DNA of 64,000 bases from Castanea sativa (taxonomy: Eukaryota; Streptophyta; Magnoliopsida; Fagales; Fagaceae). Below the pieces are notes generated by a model. That model worked only from the letters and a program-made list of their open reading frames with translations, was not told where the DNA came from and ran no database searches. The stretch is taken from assembly GCF_040712315.1 (NCBI RefSeq), contig NC_134016.1:50364986-50428985 (forward strand). The letters run 5' to 3'. Of this stretch, positions 33,177-45,909 are shown piece after piece; position 1 is the first letter of the stretch, and each line of letters starts with the position of its first letter. The position numbers and the translations under genes are program-made.

Positions 33177-36100
33177 TTAGTCAGAAGGGAAGGCAGAAGC
33201 AAGGAACTTTTTGTCCTTCTTGATAATTTGCAAATTCTTGGACTTCATTAAAAATATGATCGCTTCCTCATTAAATTCCAGCATAAAGGCCAACTTGATC
33301 AGCTCAGAGAGTGCACCAACATGATCGCTTTCCTCCCATAACACACGCTCGGATATTGCCTCAGAAAAATATGTAGCATATTCAATGAGATTCTTATATC
33401 CACTAGACCTATCCAACTTCTGCGCGAAAAACATTGAAGCCTTTCTATCCAAGTGTACAATTTTGCTTGCTCTTGCATTCACGATCTCCCCTGAAGAAAG
33501 TGATAAGCTGTAGTTTACAGTGATTGGTTCAACTGTCTCATGGAAAGTAACATTCAGAAGCCTTTGGATAGTTTCATGCCTGCTTTTTGCTTCCATGTTC
33601 ATCACAGGATTTGCTAGAAAACCAAGGATGAGCATAACCAGGCCTTTTGTAATCAAAAACTCCTTTGGATTCACCGGATTGAGTTTAGCAACATCCACTG
33701 AGGATGATTCTTCCTTCTGTACAGATTCAGATATGGTGCGAACACCTACTTTCCTGTAAATTTCAAGCAACTTTGTTGGAGGTAAAGAAGGCATGCTTGG
33801 CTGAGGGAACCAGACAAATAAGGGTTGAGAAGAAAACTGTTCAAAAAGATCCTTCAGTTGAGGACCATCAGCAATAAAAACATCATGCTTGTTGGACAAC
33901 AAAATTCTATCCGAGTCTGAAGAACCAACTGGTAATTTCACCAACCTATCAGCCAGAGTCTCTGCACTCCCGTGCTTTGAAACAAAAGACCAGAACTTAC
34001 AACAGTCAGCATGTGACAATCGGCGTCCTGAACTTTCCCATACCTTCCAAAGATTACAGTAATTGTCCACTGAAGGATATTTTCCAACTCCGAAAGCATA
34101 GGAGAAAAAGCCAAGTAACTCAGTTTCAAAATATTTGTCAAGCACTTTCAGCTGCGAACTGAAGAGACCATCATTGTCATGCAGAACACATTCTTTGGGG
34201 CTAACCCATTCTCCAATCTGATTTAAATTTGGGATCCAAATCCTTTTGGCAACTTCACTGTCTGGCTTCCAATCACATTTACTTAAGTAATTATATATCC
34301 GCACTATAGTAGGCAACTGAACATGGAAATCAAGGTGGCTGGCAATCAATGAGTATCCTTTCCTAAGATCAAGGGTGACTCCTAATAAGTTGAGCTCTTC
34401 TTTGTAGGATGTAATTTTAGAACCATAAAAATCTTCATCAATGAAAGGTCCATCTGTCCGCTGTAAATAAAAGCCCCAACTAGAATCGAACAATAAGCAC
34501 TTATCTGGAAACCTATAACCAATAGTGGTCTTCAACCATTCTTTAGAAATTCTTATTGACAAAGCAATTGGAGAGAAATAATTCCTAGCTTGCAATAAAA
34601 TCCGGATGCATTCCAGCAATGAAAACACAGTTGCAGGAGTTATGCTGGTGGAATCCGAGGGAGAACGAATACCATCAACCACAAACTTTGCACCATCTTT
34701 GAATTCAACAACAACTCCCATGCTCTTCAGCTCTTCCTTGTATTCATGAATGACCTTGCCATAACAGTTGTCACTGTCATCTATGAAAGGGAGGTCAGTA
34801 ATTGGCAAAATTGACTGCCAATCTGGCCCAAGCAAAATGCAATTTAACGGATTTTTAACACCATGCCTAGTCCGCAACCACCAGAGATCACGGATGCAAA
34901 TCATTAGATCTGAAGGAAACATATAAGGAGTATTTTTTCGATGCCTATAACATGAAAGAAAAGAGAGAACATTTTCTTTTGTCATGTAAGATGCTTGCTG
35001 CTTGAATCTGTTCGTAAATACTTTGACTGCCGCCTCAAAATTCACCTTCACCCCTATTCGCTTCAACTCATTTCTGTAAGAGAAGATATTGCTTCCATGG
35101 AAATCATGATCAATCAATACAAAACCTTCAAAAACCTGTAGAATGCAAACCCATTGAGGGTCAAACAAGAAACATTCTCCTGGATGCTTGTACCCAAGAT
35201 TTGTCTTGAAGCATTTCACACCTCTGAATGCCTTAGTAAGTTTCTTAAATGATCCTACACGATGCATACATTCCAGTATCAAAAGAACTGCCTCAGCTGT
35301 CAGAGAAGTCAACTGTGAAGCTGATTTTAAGTTGTCTACAATGAGCTTGTAATGATCGCCGAAGCCAATTAAAACACCAAGCAACTTGAGTTCCTCCCTA
35401 AAAGAAAGGATTTCTTCTCCAAAGTAATCTTGATCAATGAAGGGGATGCTACTAATTTGTGATGCGGTTTTCCAATCATCATCAAACAAAACAGCTTCAA
35501 CTGGAGACCTGTCGCCACAGCATGTCCTTAGCCATCTCTTATCCTTGATACTGTTGATGAACTTATCCTGAGGAAGAAACTTTTCCCTCAAAAATCTGAT
35601 GAAATTTAGTACAGACAGCACTTGGTCTCTACTTAAAGTGGAGTAATCTGTGAAAGACATAAGACGCTCCCCAATAAATTCACATGCTTCTCCATACTCT
35701 GAGATGACTCCAATTTCTTTTAGCTCCTCCTTATACTCATTTATTTCATCACCATAAAAACTTAGATCAACCAACGGAATATCGACAAGCACTGATCCGT
35801 TCTGCAAAATGTTTCCCAACGAAGCAGAAAGCAAGAATGACTGCATAGGTGGCCTGTAACCAGGACAGCCACTAGTGGTAATTTTCAGCCAGCAGCCTTC
35901 CTTTATGCATTTCAAAAACTTAAAGGGAATTATAATTTCTCTACGTTTCAAGTCTCGAATCCAACCCAACAGCAAGAATGCATTTTGCTTGGTGAGTGGT
36001 GATGATACTGTCGGAATTGCGGCATTGGGAGGAGATATATAAGGGATATCAGAAGCTTCAACATAAGTTTTAAGGAACTCTAAGAGCTGTTCTCCAGAAG

Positions 36101-39100
36101 CATATTCACCTGCAGAATAGCCTGGATGCAAGTAGTCTTCGGATAACTCAACATAGCCTTCATCTGTCCATGGATTTGAACCAATCAATCCTGCCCATTT
36201 GCTTCCATTGGCAGGGACAAGAACCCCATTCCTTTGTCTGTTTAGATTTCCGTAGTTATCTAAAAGTGGCATAAAATCACATAAAACACCAACCTCCCAT
36301 GTGAAAGATAAGATTTTCGAAGTGAGTGGTACAAGAAGTGAACAAAGGCAATAGCACACTTCTGGAAACTATTGAGACACTTCTTAACGTGAACTGCATA
36401 TTCATGTACATTCACAGCATCAACCTTCACATGATCTAGTAGCCATATTAACACTATTTTCCACTCAGAGAATAACCTGATTGCTTCTTGTGTGCTTTTC
36501 GGCCAAAAGAAGTAATTGGCTGGACATTTGAACTCCTTGTTCCAGTAAATCAGCCATGAGATATGTTCAGAAAGACGGGATAAGGACACCACTCTGTCAC
36601 AATTCAACTGCACTGACTCATTTATGCTGCACAAAGACACGTCGCCATAGAGACCCACATATTTTATAAGTGGTATGTCCTTGATTTTGGTATGGTGAAA
36701 TTTGGACCTCCAGTTATTAGCAATAAACAGTAAAAGCTCTAAATATGTGTCCTCAGACACTCCTTCAACAAGTTTAGAACTCTGAATGCACTTTGCGTAC
36801 CATTCATTGTTGGCTAGTTCCACCCCCAAGAAATTCAATATGTGTTCATATTCTGTTCTATCAAATGAAGAGCTCAAAATGTACTTTCCATGTGATGAAA
36901 GATGAACCAAGCTTACCCCTTGCTTCCTTGCCTTCTCTAGAATGGTCCAAAAAGCAGGTATAAGCCTACCAACTTCACGAGGTTGATGAAAGATCTTTTG
37001 CTGCGTGTAGGACTCACTTGGAAGAATACTTTCTTCAAGAAGCTTTGACTTAATGGACTCCCTGACAACATTCAGCTGTTGATAAGAAGAGCCGTTGATG
37101 GGAATGAACCTGAACATGGAAGCCAAAGTAGATATTGGAGCATTTTCAGAATTTTTAACTAGAGAAACAAACGCATTGATAAAAGCAGAGGCCACGCAGT
37201 CAAGAATCCCTTGGTTCCACTTGTTGTCCAAGAGAATTGTTTCCCTTGATGAGGCAAGAAGAAAATCTGCCTGAATTATGAAGGGAAAGTTGGTAACCAT
37301 CTCTGTGGGAAGAAATGCATAGATCCCAATTGAGCTCATCCCCCTGTGGAGGCGCTCTTCAAAAGGAAAAGCCAATGTGATCACCCATTCCTCCACTTCC
37401 ATTCTCCTTTCCACTTTGTTTTCCTGCTTGACAGGAAACCTTTGCTTCCACATATAGTATCTGCATTCACCATTGGGCCCCTTACCCTTCTCATCAGCAG
37501 AGAGATGGAGTGTGTAGGACACAGCATCAATCTTCTTCCTCACCATGAATTCAGTCTCACTTGTAATGGCTATTGCACTTACAGTATTGAGCTTAGGATC
37601 CTTGGTACGTTCCCTTACTGAAAGCTGCCTAATCTTTGATAAGAACAATAAAACTTCAGGATGAACATTTGAGAGCTTCTGCTTCACAGATTTGACTGTA
37701 TCAAACTTCAGAGGTAAGACTATTGTTGTTGTAGGAAGAGTAGTCACATAACCATATATTTCTTTTATGTCAGAGAGAGTTGGGTTCTCAACCCATTCAG
37801 GAACAATGTACCCAAGATTGCAATGTGGGCAAGGCTCTTCATTGAACCGTATTTGATATCCATTACTGAATATGTATGGCTGAGAACTAACCAGAAAGAC
37901 ACTCTTAAATCCAATTCCTGCATATTAACTAGAGAATAAGTAACTTAGAGCAATAGGAGAACAGCTAAATTATCCTACCCACCCCCCCCCCCCCCCCAAA
38001 AAAAAGAACAAGTCTAGGCATATCTAAAATTTAATAGATCCATACTTTCATCAGCTTACTTAAGTATTGTTAACTGGTAATTATCAACGTCATTATGGTT
38101 TTATCCTTTTCTTTCATAATAATTGAGTATATAACACATAGTACTCTGGGTTGACATCTTAAGGTTGGCATTGAAGTCAGTTCAAGGCATAAAATTGAGT
38201 CCAAAATGGCCAAACTAGACTAATAATTCTTGAAATGACCATGAAACCTACAAAATGAAAAAAGCATCCCCAAAATCTAAAAAGAACCAAAATGCCCTCA
38301 AAACCTCCAAAATACGACTGGAGCTTTCAAAATGACCAAAACACTATTATAAGCTCTGAAATAAATAAAATAAAATTATAAAAGATGCCTCGAAAACCTC
38401 TAATATGACCTAGATATCCTAAAATCAACTACAACAACAGAAATACCCATAAAATCTCCATAAAAGGCCAAACTAACCTCAAGATTTCTAAAATTGAAAC
38501 CAATAAACTGACAAAAATAACTTCAAAACCTTTAAAACAATAAAAAAAAAAAATCATCCCTGAAAACCTCTAAAATGATAGAAGAAACCCTAAAATCACC
38601 ACACAAAAAAAAATACCAATGACTGAAATTCTCCTAAACCTACCAAATAATCAAAATATTTTTAAAACCTCTACTATGACTAAAATACCCCCTAAAACCA
38701 ACAAAATGATAAAAATATGGTGACTAAGAATATACATTATGTCTTAAATACCAAAGACTAAAAGATGCACCTTATTTCTATCAAAAATAATACGTCAAAT
38801 ATTAACATACCTTCATACCTTGACTTGTTTGATCATGTTTTCTGCAAGCAGTATTTTGACTTTGCAAAATTTCATCATGCAAGAGGATTTATTTGTAGAT
38901 TTTATGCTTTGAACTTTCTTTCCAAGGCAATAATCTTTCATGCTTGATTCAAGCAATTATTGTAATCCATATTGCATATAGGAAGTGGATTATTACTTGT
39001 ATACCCACAGTTTATTTTTCAGTTCTCTCATAAATGGATTCCCAATAGGTTTTTTTAGTATTTCGAGGGGATTAAGGCAAGGGGATCCCTTATCCCCATT

Positions 39101-42100
39101 GCTTGTCCTTTTGATGATGGAAGTTTTGAGTTGGGTTTTATGCTTTGAGCTCTCTTTCCAAGGCAATAATCTTTCATGCTTGATTCAGGCAACTGTTGTA
39201 ATCCATATTGCGTACAGCTTTGAAGTGAACATTACTAACTTCCAAAACATATTAACTCTTAGGTTCACATTTATCACTTAGGCAATGGATTTGTACTTGT
39301 ATATCCACGGTTTATTTTTTTGGTTCTCTCATAAATGGATTCACGATAGGCTTTTTTTAGTAGTTCGAGGGGATTGAGGCAAGGGGATTCCCTATCCCCA
39401 TTGCTTGTCCTTTTGATGATGAAAGTTTTGAGTTGGATGTAAGGGAGAATGGAGGGGGTCAGTCTAATCGTAGGTTTTAGGGCTAGTGATGTAGGAGGTG
39501 ATGGGTTGTGCGTCTTGCATTTGTAGATGATACAATATTGTTTTGTGATGCTACCTTTGAGCAAATTCTAATATATAAAATGGTTGTTGATTTGCTTTGA
39601 GGCAACAAGAGGGTTGAGGGTTTATGTTAACAAAAGTGAGATGGTTTCTGAAGGAGAGGTAGAGAATATTGAAGCATTAGTGGGATGTGTGGCTCTCTCA
39701 GAATTTTAATGATTGGGAGTTGGATTTGGTAGCTGCATTTCTCCATCTTTTGAAATCTCATTTCCTTTAGTCCATGGGTAGAGATCAGCAGCTATAAAGG
39801 TTGAAGAATGATATTCATTCTTTTTATGTTGCTTTGTGGGGACCCTCCCCAATCTCTTTCCCTTGGGAAGGGTATTTGGCGTGTGAAGGCACAATGGAGA
39901 GTATCATTTTTTGTTTGAATGGCAATATGGGGGAATATTCTTACTTGTAACAATCTTAGGAGAAGATGATATACTATAGTGGATTGGTGGTGCATGTATT
40001 GATGCAGTGGGGAGGGGGTGGATCACCTTCTGATTTATCGTACAAAGGCTTATCAATTGTGGTCCTTTATTTTTAGATCTTTTGGTATCTCTTGGGTCTT
40101 ACTTGAGAGGGTGATAGATCGTTTGTTTGGATGATGAAATTGGAAGGGTAAATATTCATCAAGACTTCGAAATTCGGTTTTGTCGTATTTAATGTGGATT
40201 ATTTCATTAGAAAGGAATTGGCGGACGATTGAGGACTTGGAGAAGACAATAAGCATCTCTTAGTTTCTTTTGTTGGTACTTTGTTTGATTGGGCTTGTGC
40301 TTGGGGACTTATGAATTAGAGTCTTTGTCTCTTTATATATAGTCTTTTGTATTTTTTTTATTCTTCAAACTAATTTATGCCCTTTTTTTTTTTGTCTAAA
40401 GTAGTCCATTTTTAAAATAAAATTTGTATTATGTATCAAAAAAAATATCATCACGTAGAGAATAATATGTGAAAGTTATTCCTTTTGTGGATCCAGGAAT
40501 TTCGATGTTCGACTTCAACAAATAAGTCAACAATTTTTGAGTTCTTTCCAAGTCAACCCAATTAATATTATTAATAGTTTGGTTGACAAAGTAAAACATA
40601 TAAGAACTTTCGGTGCTACTAGTTCTCATAACAATTCGTACACTAGAGTGCCAAGTATTTGCTATAATTCTAGAAAATAAGTACCTTTTTCTCCAATATA
40701 ACCGTGTTTCCTATTGCCTTTCTTGGTGGACCGACCAACACTGCAAATAGAGTCAATGTTTTTCGATGAGAAACCTTTCTCATTATTGAAAATCAGCAAT
40801 GTTGCTGGAGCACCAGTGGCTGTAATGTCTTCAGAAGTTATGACAAACTCAAGAGATGGATCCACCCCCTCCCAGTAATCATTATCTTCAGCATTCTGAC
40901 AAAACAAATTTCAATATTATAAAAAAGTAATGAAATTAGTAGCTAATTAAACAAAGGTCAATAGAAGACAATCTTATTCTTTTGCTCCTTAAATATATCC
41001 ACCACTAAGTCCAGATACAAAAAAAAAAAAAATCATAATTTTTTTGCAAAATTACATGAAAGAGGAATAGATATCCTCCTCTTTGTTTGGATGTTAAATT
41101 GGAAGTAGAGAATGATAATATCATATAAATTAACAATTATAACCATTTTTTACTAACTTTTAAGAGTTTTTCTACGGCCACAATAAAATCTCACAACATT
41201 TTCACAAGTTAAGGTGTCAGCCCAACATAAGTTAGAATAAAATAATATTAAATAAAATTACATCCAAACTCACCACAACTCAAAACGAGATTAGTATGTA
41301 AATGTTGTGAGTTTTTATTGTGACCATAGACTTTCTCTAATTTTAAAATAATTGATATGAATTGACATCACATTGGCAAAATTGAAAATTTAATTATTTT
41401 TAATATAAATAGAATTCCTCCACCCAAATTCCCCACGTTTGGGAAATTAAAATTGAAGGGTTTGAAGGGTATAAGGTTGATTAAACACTCTCAATCCCCT
41501 TCTGTCTACTCCCCTCTCTTCCCCTTCCATCAAAACTAGAATTGGCAAAGTTGGACTTAAACCCATCAACCCAACAAGATCGAAGAGAAATAACCCGTCT
41601 CATTGAATTGTCAGGTCATGTCGTACCCAAACTAATGCTTTTTAGAGAAGTAAATTTAATATGCAAAGTTGGATGTTCTCTTTTGGAGGAAAGAGAATTA
41701 AAATTGCTTTTTGAACTCTATTTAATGACATGCGATCTCTTAACCATTCATGTAATTATGGTTTCTTCTTAATATTGGTCCATGACATTTAGTATTTATG
41801 GTTGACACCTCCTAATGTATCTAGGTCTAACTCAATATAATTTGAGGTTTAAATGCAATAAATTTAAATGGGGCCTTCTTATATTTAAGTATTAATTAAA
41901 TAAATTAATTTAATATTAACTAAACCAAGCTTAGTTTGATGAATTAATACTAACCTATATAAGGTTAATTTCATATAGAAAATTAAATATAACAAAATAT
42001 TTTTTTTTCTTAAAAGGAGGTTACTTTATCTAAGATATATAGCAATTAATGCATGATTAGGTAACTGTTATGAGAGATTAGGAGGCTAATGTTGACAATT

Positions 42101-43092
42101 TACCATAAGATTTGAGAGAGAAGATAATGTAGCACATTTGCAACCTTTTGTTTTTCCAAACAATTTATGGTTTTTAATTAGGTTAGGTTTCTATTGGTCC
42201 TAGTATTTTGGAGGCTTTGTTATAGATAGAAAAAAGAAAATGCTAAAACTATTACAAATTTCAGTACAAAATGTTACAACTTGATGTGGCAACTAATATG
42301 ACGGGTGAACTTCAGTAATTTAATTAATGAATGTTTAATTTTTTTTTTTGGATAAGTTTTATGTAATAAAATTTGTAGCAGAATAACTCATTAAAAATAT
42401 AATAAATAATTTTTTTTTAAAATTAGTATCATAAAGTTTGGGGCCTTTTGTAATAAAGCTTTTGTAGTGGAGTCCTCAGGCTTTAGGCCGCCCCCAAGTC
42501 TATCCATGACATTAGGGGTCCGTTTGGATAGAGCTTATTGCTGAAAACTGAAAACACTGTAGCAAAATAATTTTTAAATGTGTGAATAGTACCGTGAGAC
42601 CCATTTTTAATATAAAAAAAAATCTGTAAAGTGAAGTTTGTGGGTCCCATGAACAGTACACGGGACCCACAAATGTGCTGAAAGTCAACAAAATGTGGCT
42701 ACTGTTCATGCACAGTAACATGAACAGTAGCCTTGTCCCCTATGAAACGTGTGCAGCAGAAGGAAAAAAAAAAAAAAAACGCTGAAGTCGCAGACGCTAA
42801 CTTTTTCATCCGTATCCAAACTCAGTCTAGGCTTCAAATCTTTCTCTTTGTAATAACCGAATTATTAAAAATAAAATTAATAAATAAACAATGATGTGGG
42901 ACTTTGGTTCACTAACACATACATCATCAAAAACCCATACCAATCACATGAGAAAATACACTATGTTTTGACGGTATAGTTCCTCCCTCTCACAAATTGG
43001 TGGGACCTATCAGTTCATGGGTTCCACCAAGAGAGAGGAAACATACACTCAAAATTGGTATAATTCCTCCAATCACACAAATAAACACAAAA

Positions 43093-43142
<50 letters not shown>

Positions 43143-43325
43143 TCAAAAGCGAGATTGAGAAACCTGAATAAGTTCCATGAGAAAATGTACATCCTTGGCA
43201 TAAAGCTCAGCAGAGAGGTTCTTGACAGCCTGGTGAAGATCCTCTATTAGTGGGTTATGATCCCCTCCGATAGAGAACTTTGTTCTACGTATCTCTTCAA
43301 TGTGTTCTCTTGCTGCAGCCTCCAT
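33177..43325 (-). CDS. NO VEIN-like HSP90/histidine-kinase-type ATPase protein, frameshifted
   Basis: Three exons on the minus strand: 43164-43325 (54 codons from ATG), 40685-40895, and one very long exon 37917-33177 ending in TAA. Joining them gives E-L-I-Q|N-A-E-D-N, the N-box of GHKL ATPases, then I-F-N-N-E-K-G-F-S and [14 protein letters not shown], the glycine-rich lid. The long exon carries about five repeats of 110-120 residues, each with an F-x-G-x-x-I-x-x-Y-K-E-E-L-K-x-x-G-V core. This matches plant proteins annotated as histidine kinase-, gyrase B- and HSP90-like ATPases related to NO VEIN. The total is about 1.7 thousand residues, near the family's usual length. A one-base deficit near 36297 splits the long exon into two frames. 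If real, the allele is truncated after about 660 residues; if a sequencing slip, the gene is intact. Confidence 0.85.
36293..36300 (-). other. Apparent 1-bp frameshift in exon 3
   Basis: Upstream the frame reads S-Y-L-S-H-G and then drifts to an out-of-frame tail ending about 36260. The next frame over reads [15 protein letters not shown] directly after the same point. The junction is a G run (GGG on the minus strand, 36296-36298), where one more G would restore the family-like H-G-E-V-G-V. There is no room for an intron, because the family-like sequence is continuous on both sides. Confidence 0.8.
37979..37998. repeat. Poly-C tract
   Basis: About 19 C residues, nearly uninterrupted, at the 3' end of intron 2 (minus-strand sense), followed by poly-A. 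Rare in this AT-rich window. Confidence 0.9.
38200..38720. repeat. Degenerate AAAATGACCAAAATACCCC array in intron 2
   Basis: Many loose copies of a roughly 25-30 bp unit (CTAAAATGACC / AAAATGCCCTCAAAACCTCC). The same unit type occurs at 3890-4045. It lies in intron 2 of the ATPase gene. Confidence 0.75.
38890..40445 (+). mobile_element. 5'-truncated LINE in ATPase intron 2, internally duplicated
   Basis: The plus strand (antisense to the host gene) encodes I-N-G-x-P-I-G-F-F and [12 protein letters not shown] (39060-39110), the reverse-transcriptase finger/palm motif of plant L1-like LINEs. The motif recurs at 39360-39410 because about 240-310 bp is tandemly duplicated. Downstream (39900-40260), with breaks, comes the zinc-binding domain found after plant LINE RTs (F-F-V-W-x-A, a [12 protein letters not shown] core) and the tail [10 protein letters not shown]. 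An A-rich tail ends near 40445. It is dead: several stops and frameshifts. Confidence 0.85.
41161..41340. mobile_element. 180-bp MITE in ATPase intron 1
   Basis: The left arm TAAGAGTTTTTCTACGGCCA and right arm (reverse complement TTAGAGAAAGTCTATGGTCA) continue as inverted repeats through CACAATAAAAxCTCACAACA, about 39 bp in all. It is a hairpin-forming MITE. A decayed relative lies at about 46225-46340. Confidence 0.8.
42516..42827. mobile_element. Tourist-like MITE, GGGTCTGTTTGG family, copy B
   Basis: It starts GGGTCCGTTTGGATAGAGC and ends CGTATCCAAACTCAGTC, with TAG on both sides (42513-42515, 42828-42830). It shares internal blocks with copies A and C. It is inserted in intron 1 of the ATPase gene. 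Confidence 0.85.
43092..43142. repeat. (AC)n(AT)n(AC)n compound microsatellite
   Basis: Lies 22 bp inside intron 1 of the ATPase gene, just downstream (transcript sense) of the exon 1 donor at 43163/43162. Highly length-mutable. Confidence 0.95.
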
Positions 43326-43400
43326 ATTCTTACGTATAACAACTTCCCAAAATACACACACAAATATGTAAAACCAGAGCTTTCAGCTGAACATTGGCTT

Positions 43401-43428
<28 letters not shown>
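43401..43428. repeat. (GA)14 microsatellite in the ATPase 5' UTR
   Basis: On the coding strand this is a (CT)14 tract about 75-105 bases upstream of the ATG at 43325. CT-rich tracts are common in plant 5' UTRs near transcription starts. Confidence 0.9.
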
Positions 43429-43432
<4 letters not shown>

Positions 43433-43828
43433 ATGTATATAAATAATGTGCTGACGGAGCTTACTTCTGGACGAAGTAGAACAAAGCTTCCTTTTTTTCT
43501 TTCTTTTTTTTTGAGAATAAAGTAGACCAAAGCTGAGAGAGAGAGAGAGAAAAGTAAAAAGGGTCTTAGGATTGTACGGAAAGTGAAGCTTTACATACAC
43601 TGATTCAACCATTGGGTCTTTGTTCACACCTATAGTCTCCTTTTCATTTTTTATTCCAAAGGAGACTTCAGAGTGTGGATTTATAGTGGATGACGGTCAA
43701 GACCTTCCTTTGGACTTCTTTTTTTTTTTCTGAGAAAGATACTTTGGACAATTTGATCGGTCTCCTTTTCAGTTTTCCGAGAATATTGTCATTTATGATT
43801 TTTTTTTAACACTGCCATTTATAATTAT

Positions 43829-44096
43829 GGGTTCGTTTGGATAGAACTTATTGCTGAAAATTAAAAATTAAAAATATTATAGCAAAATAATTTTTAAATG
43901 TGTGAATAGTACTGCGAGACCCATTTTTAATAAAAAATTCTTGAAAAGTGTGTGAATAGTGTGCACACATAGTACACTCACAGTGCGCGCATTGACCCAT
44001 TTATCCCCCACAGCAAAAACGAAAAAAAAAAAAAAGAGAGGAGAAAACGCAAGATTGCAAAACGCAGCCTAATATAATCCGTATCCAAACAGATAC
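43829..44096. mobile_element. Tourist-like MITE, GGGTCTGTTTGG family, copy C
   Basis: It starts GGGTTCGTTTGGATAGAAC and ends CCGTATCCAAACAGATAC, followed by TAA. The left flank is TAT, so the target duplication is imperfect. It lies about 500 bp upstream of the ATPase ATG, within its likely promoter. Confidence 0.85.
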
Positions 44097-44099
44097 TAA

Positions 44100-44925
44100 G
44101 AGTCTTGTGTTTGCCTTCTAATTCGAGAGCATTTGTGTCAATTTTTGTAATTATTTTTTTCTATTTTAGTATAAGAATATATATTTTTAATTTTAAAAAG
44201 ACCACACATCAAATTATTTATTTTACACTATATTTTTATTAAAATATTAAAATATCTTAGTTTTTAATTGTTTTTCTTTCTTCACACATGATAAAAATTA
44301 TCACTTCTCTTTTTTCATCAACGTGATACGTAAATAAAAAATAAATAAAAAATGAATAGTATGAGTATAACGTACAATGCAGCTACTCCTCATAAATCAT
44401 AATTAACATTTAACTTGACTCTTTTCAAATATAGTAACAGTTCTTACTATTTGAAATAATATTAATTAGGTCTAAGACAATTCAAAATTGCGTGTAACAC
44501 AATAGCGTGTAACACAATTTATCACTCTGACTCTTTGTTTTGATCGATTGACTGATGAATGTCAATAAAACATAGGCAATTTTTTTTAACTCTTAAAAAA
44601 ATTTCTCAATTAAAAATTTACTCTTAAAATTTTCGAGATCATTTTGATTTTGTCATTTCATATTCAACTTTGGATTTGGACTCCAAATTTTGATACAATT
44701 TTTTTTTTCTTATTTACTGATAAGTCTATTAAGTATCACATCAACTTCTTAAAAAAAAGTATCACATCAACTCAAAACAACTAGGTTTCTAAGTGGGTTT
44801 AACATTTTTTTTAAGAGAAAAAAGGGTTTGAATCGATTAAGTCACATTATATTTGTATATTAACATATATAATTGAATTGTATATTTTTCAATTCTATAT
44901 GCACATTTAATATACACAGTTTTTC
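44100..44925. other. Non-coding AT-rich stretch
   Basis: No gene. Upstream flank of the ATPase gene. Confidence 0.5.
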
Positions 44926-45905
44926 AAAAGATGTACAAAATTATGTACAATCAACATACACAACTTTCAAAATATGTACACAATTATGTATATTCAATAT
45001 ACACATTATTCTTTATATTTTTCCAAGAACGTACACAATTCTGTAAATTCAATGTACTCAAGTTTTCAATTGATGTACACAATTCTTTATATTTAAAGTA
45101 CACAATCTTTCAATTTTGTCATTCAACTTACGCAATTTTCAAATAGTATATACAATTTTGTATTATAAATTTACACATTTTTAAATTTTGTACAATCAAT
45201 GTACGCAATTCTATATATTCAATATACCCAATTTTAAAAAAAATATAGTTTTGTATATTCAATGGAAAAAATCTTTCAATTTTGTACATTCAACGTACAC
45301 AATATTGTATATTCAATATACATAATTTTTCAAAGAATGTACACAATTTTGAACATTCTGTGCACAATTTTTCAGAAAATGAACATAATTCTATACATTT
45401 TACGTATACAATTTTTCAAGGAATGTACACAATTTCATATATTAAATGTACACAATTTTCAATGTTTGTGCACTCTTTCATATATTCAATGTACACAATT
45501 TTTTAATGTTGTAAATTCAAGTTACACAAAATTTCAAAGAATTTTTAATATTTTGTACATCTAAGGTACACTATTTTTCAAAGAATATACACAATTTTTT
45601 ACATTTAATGTTCCCATATTTTTAATTTTGTACATTTAACATACACTATTTTTGAAAGAATGTACATAATTCAACATATTTGACGAACAAAAATTTTATA
45701 TTATTTATATTCAATGTACATGTTTCTCAAAGATTGTATACAATTTTGTATATTTAAAGTACATAATTTTTCTAAGATTATACACAATTCTATATATTCA
45801 ACGTACACAAATTTTAACGAATACACACAATTCTATACATTCAATATACACAATTTTTCAAAGACTACATAATTTTGTACACTATTATTTAGATTTAATA
45901 GACAC
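44926..45905. repeat. Degenerate TGTACACAATTTT minisatellite
   Basis: About 1 kb made of 20-45 bp units combining TGTACACAATTTT, TTCAATGTACACAA, TATATTCAA and TTTTTCAAAGAA. There are more than twenty units, heavily diverged. The peptide-like frames (44931-45146, 45262-45564) repeat the same words and are not genes. Confidence 0.9.
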
Positions 45906-45909
45906 ATTT

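Noticed and set aside
36260..36360. Small intron to explain the frame change in the ATPase gene
   Set aside because: Family-like sequence is continuous on both sides of a single point, leaving no room for an intron; a 1-bp indel is simpler.
43247..43627. Minus-strand 126-codon frame over the ATPase 5' end
   Set aside because: Runs through the (CT)n 5' UTR in a frame different from the conserved exon 1 frame.
44931..45564. Open frames rich in H-N-F and Y-I-Q words
   Set aside because: Products of the TGTACACAATTTT minisatellite, not proteins.
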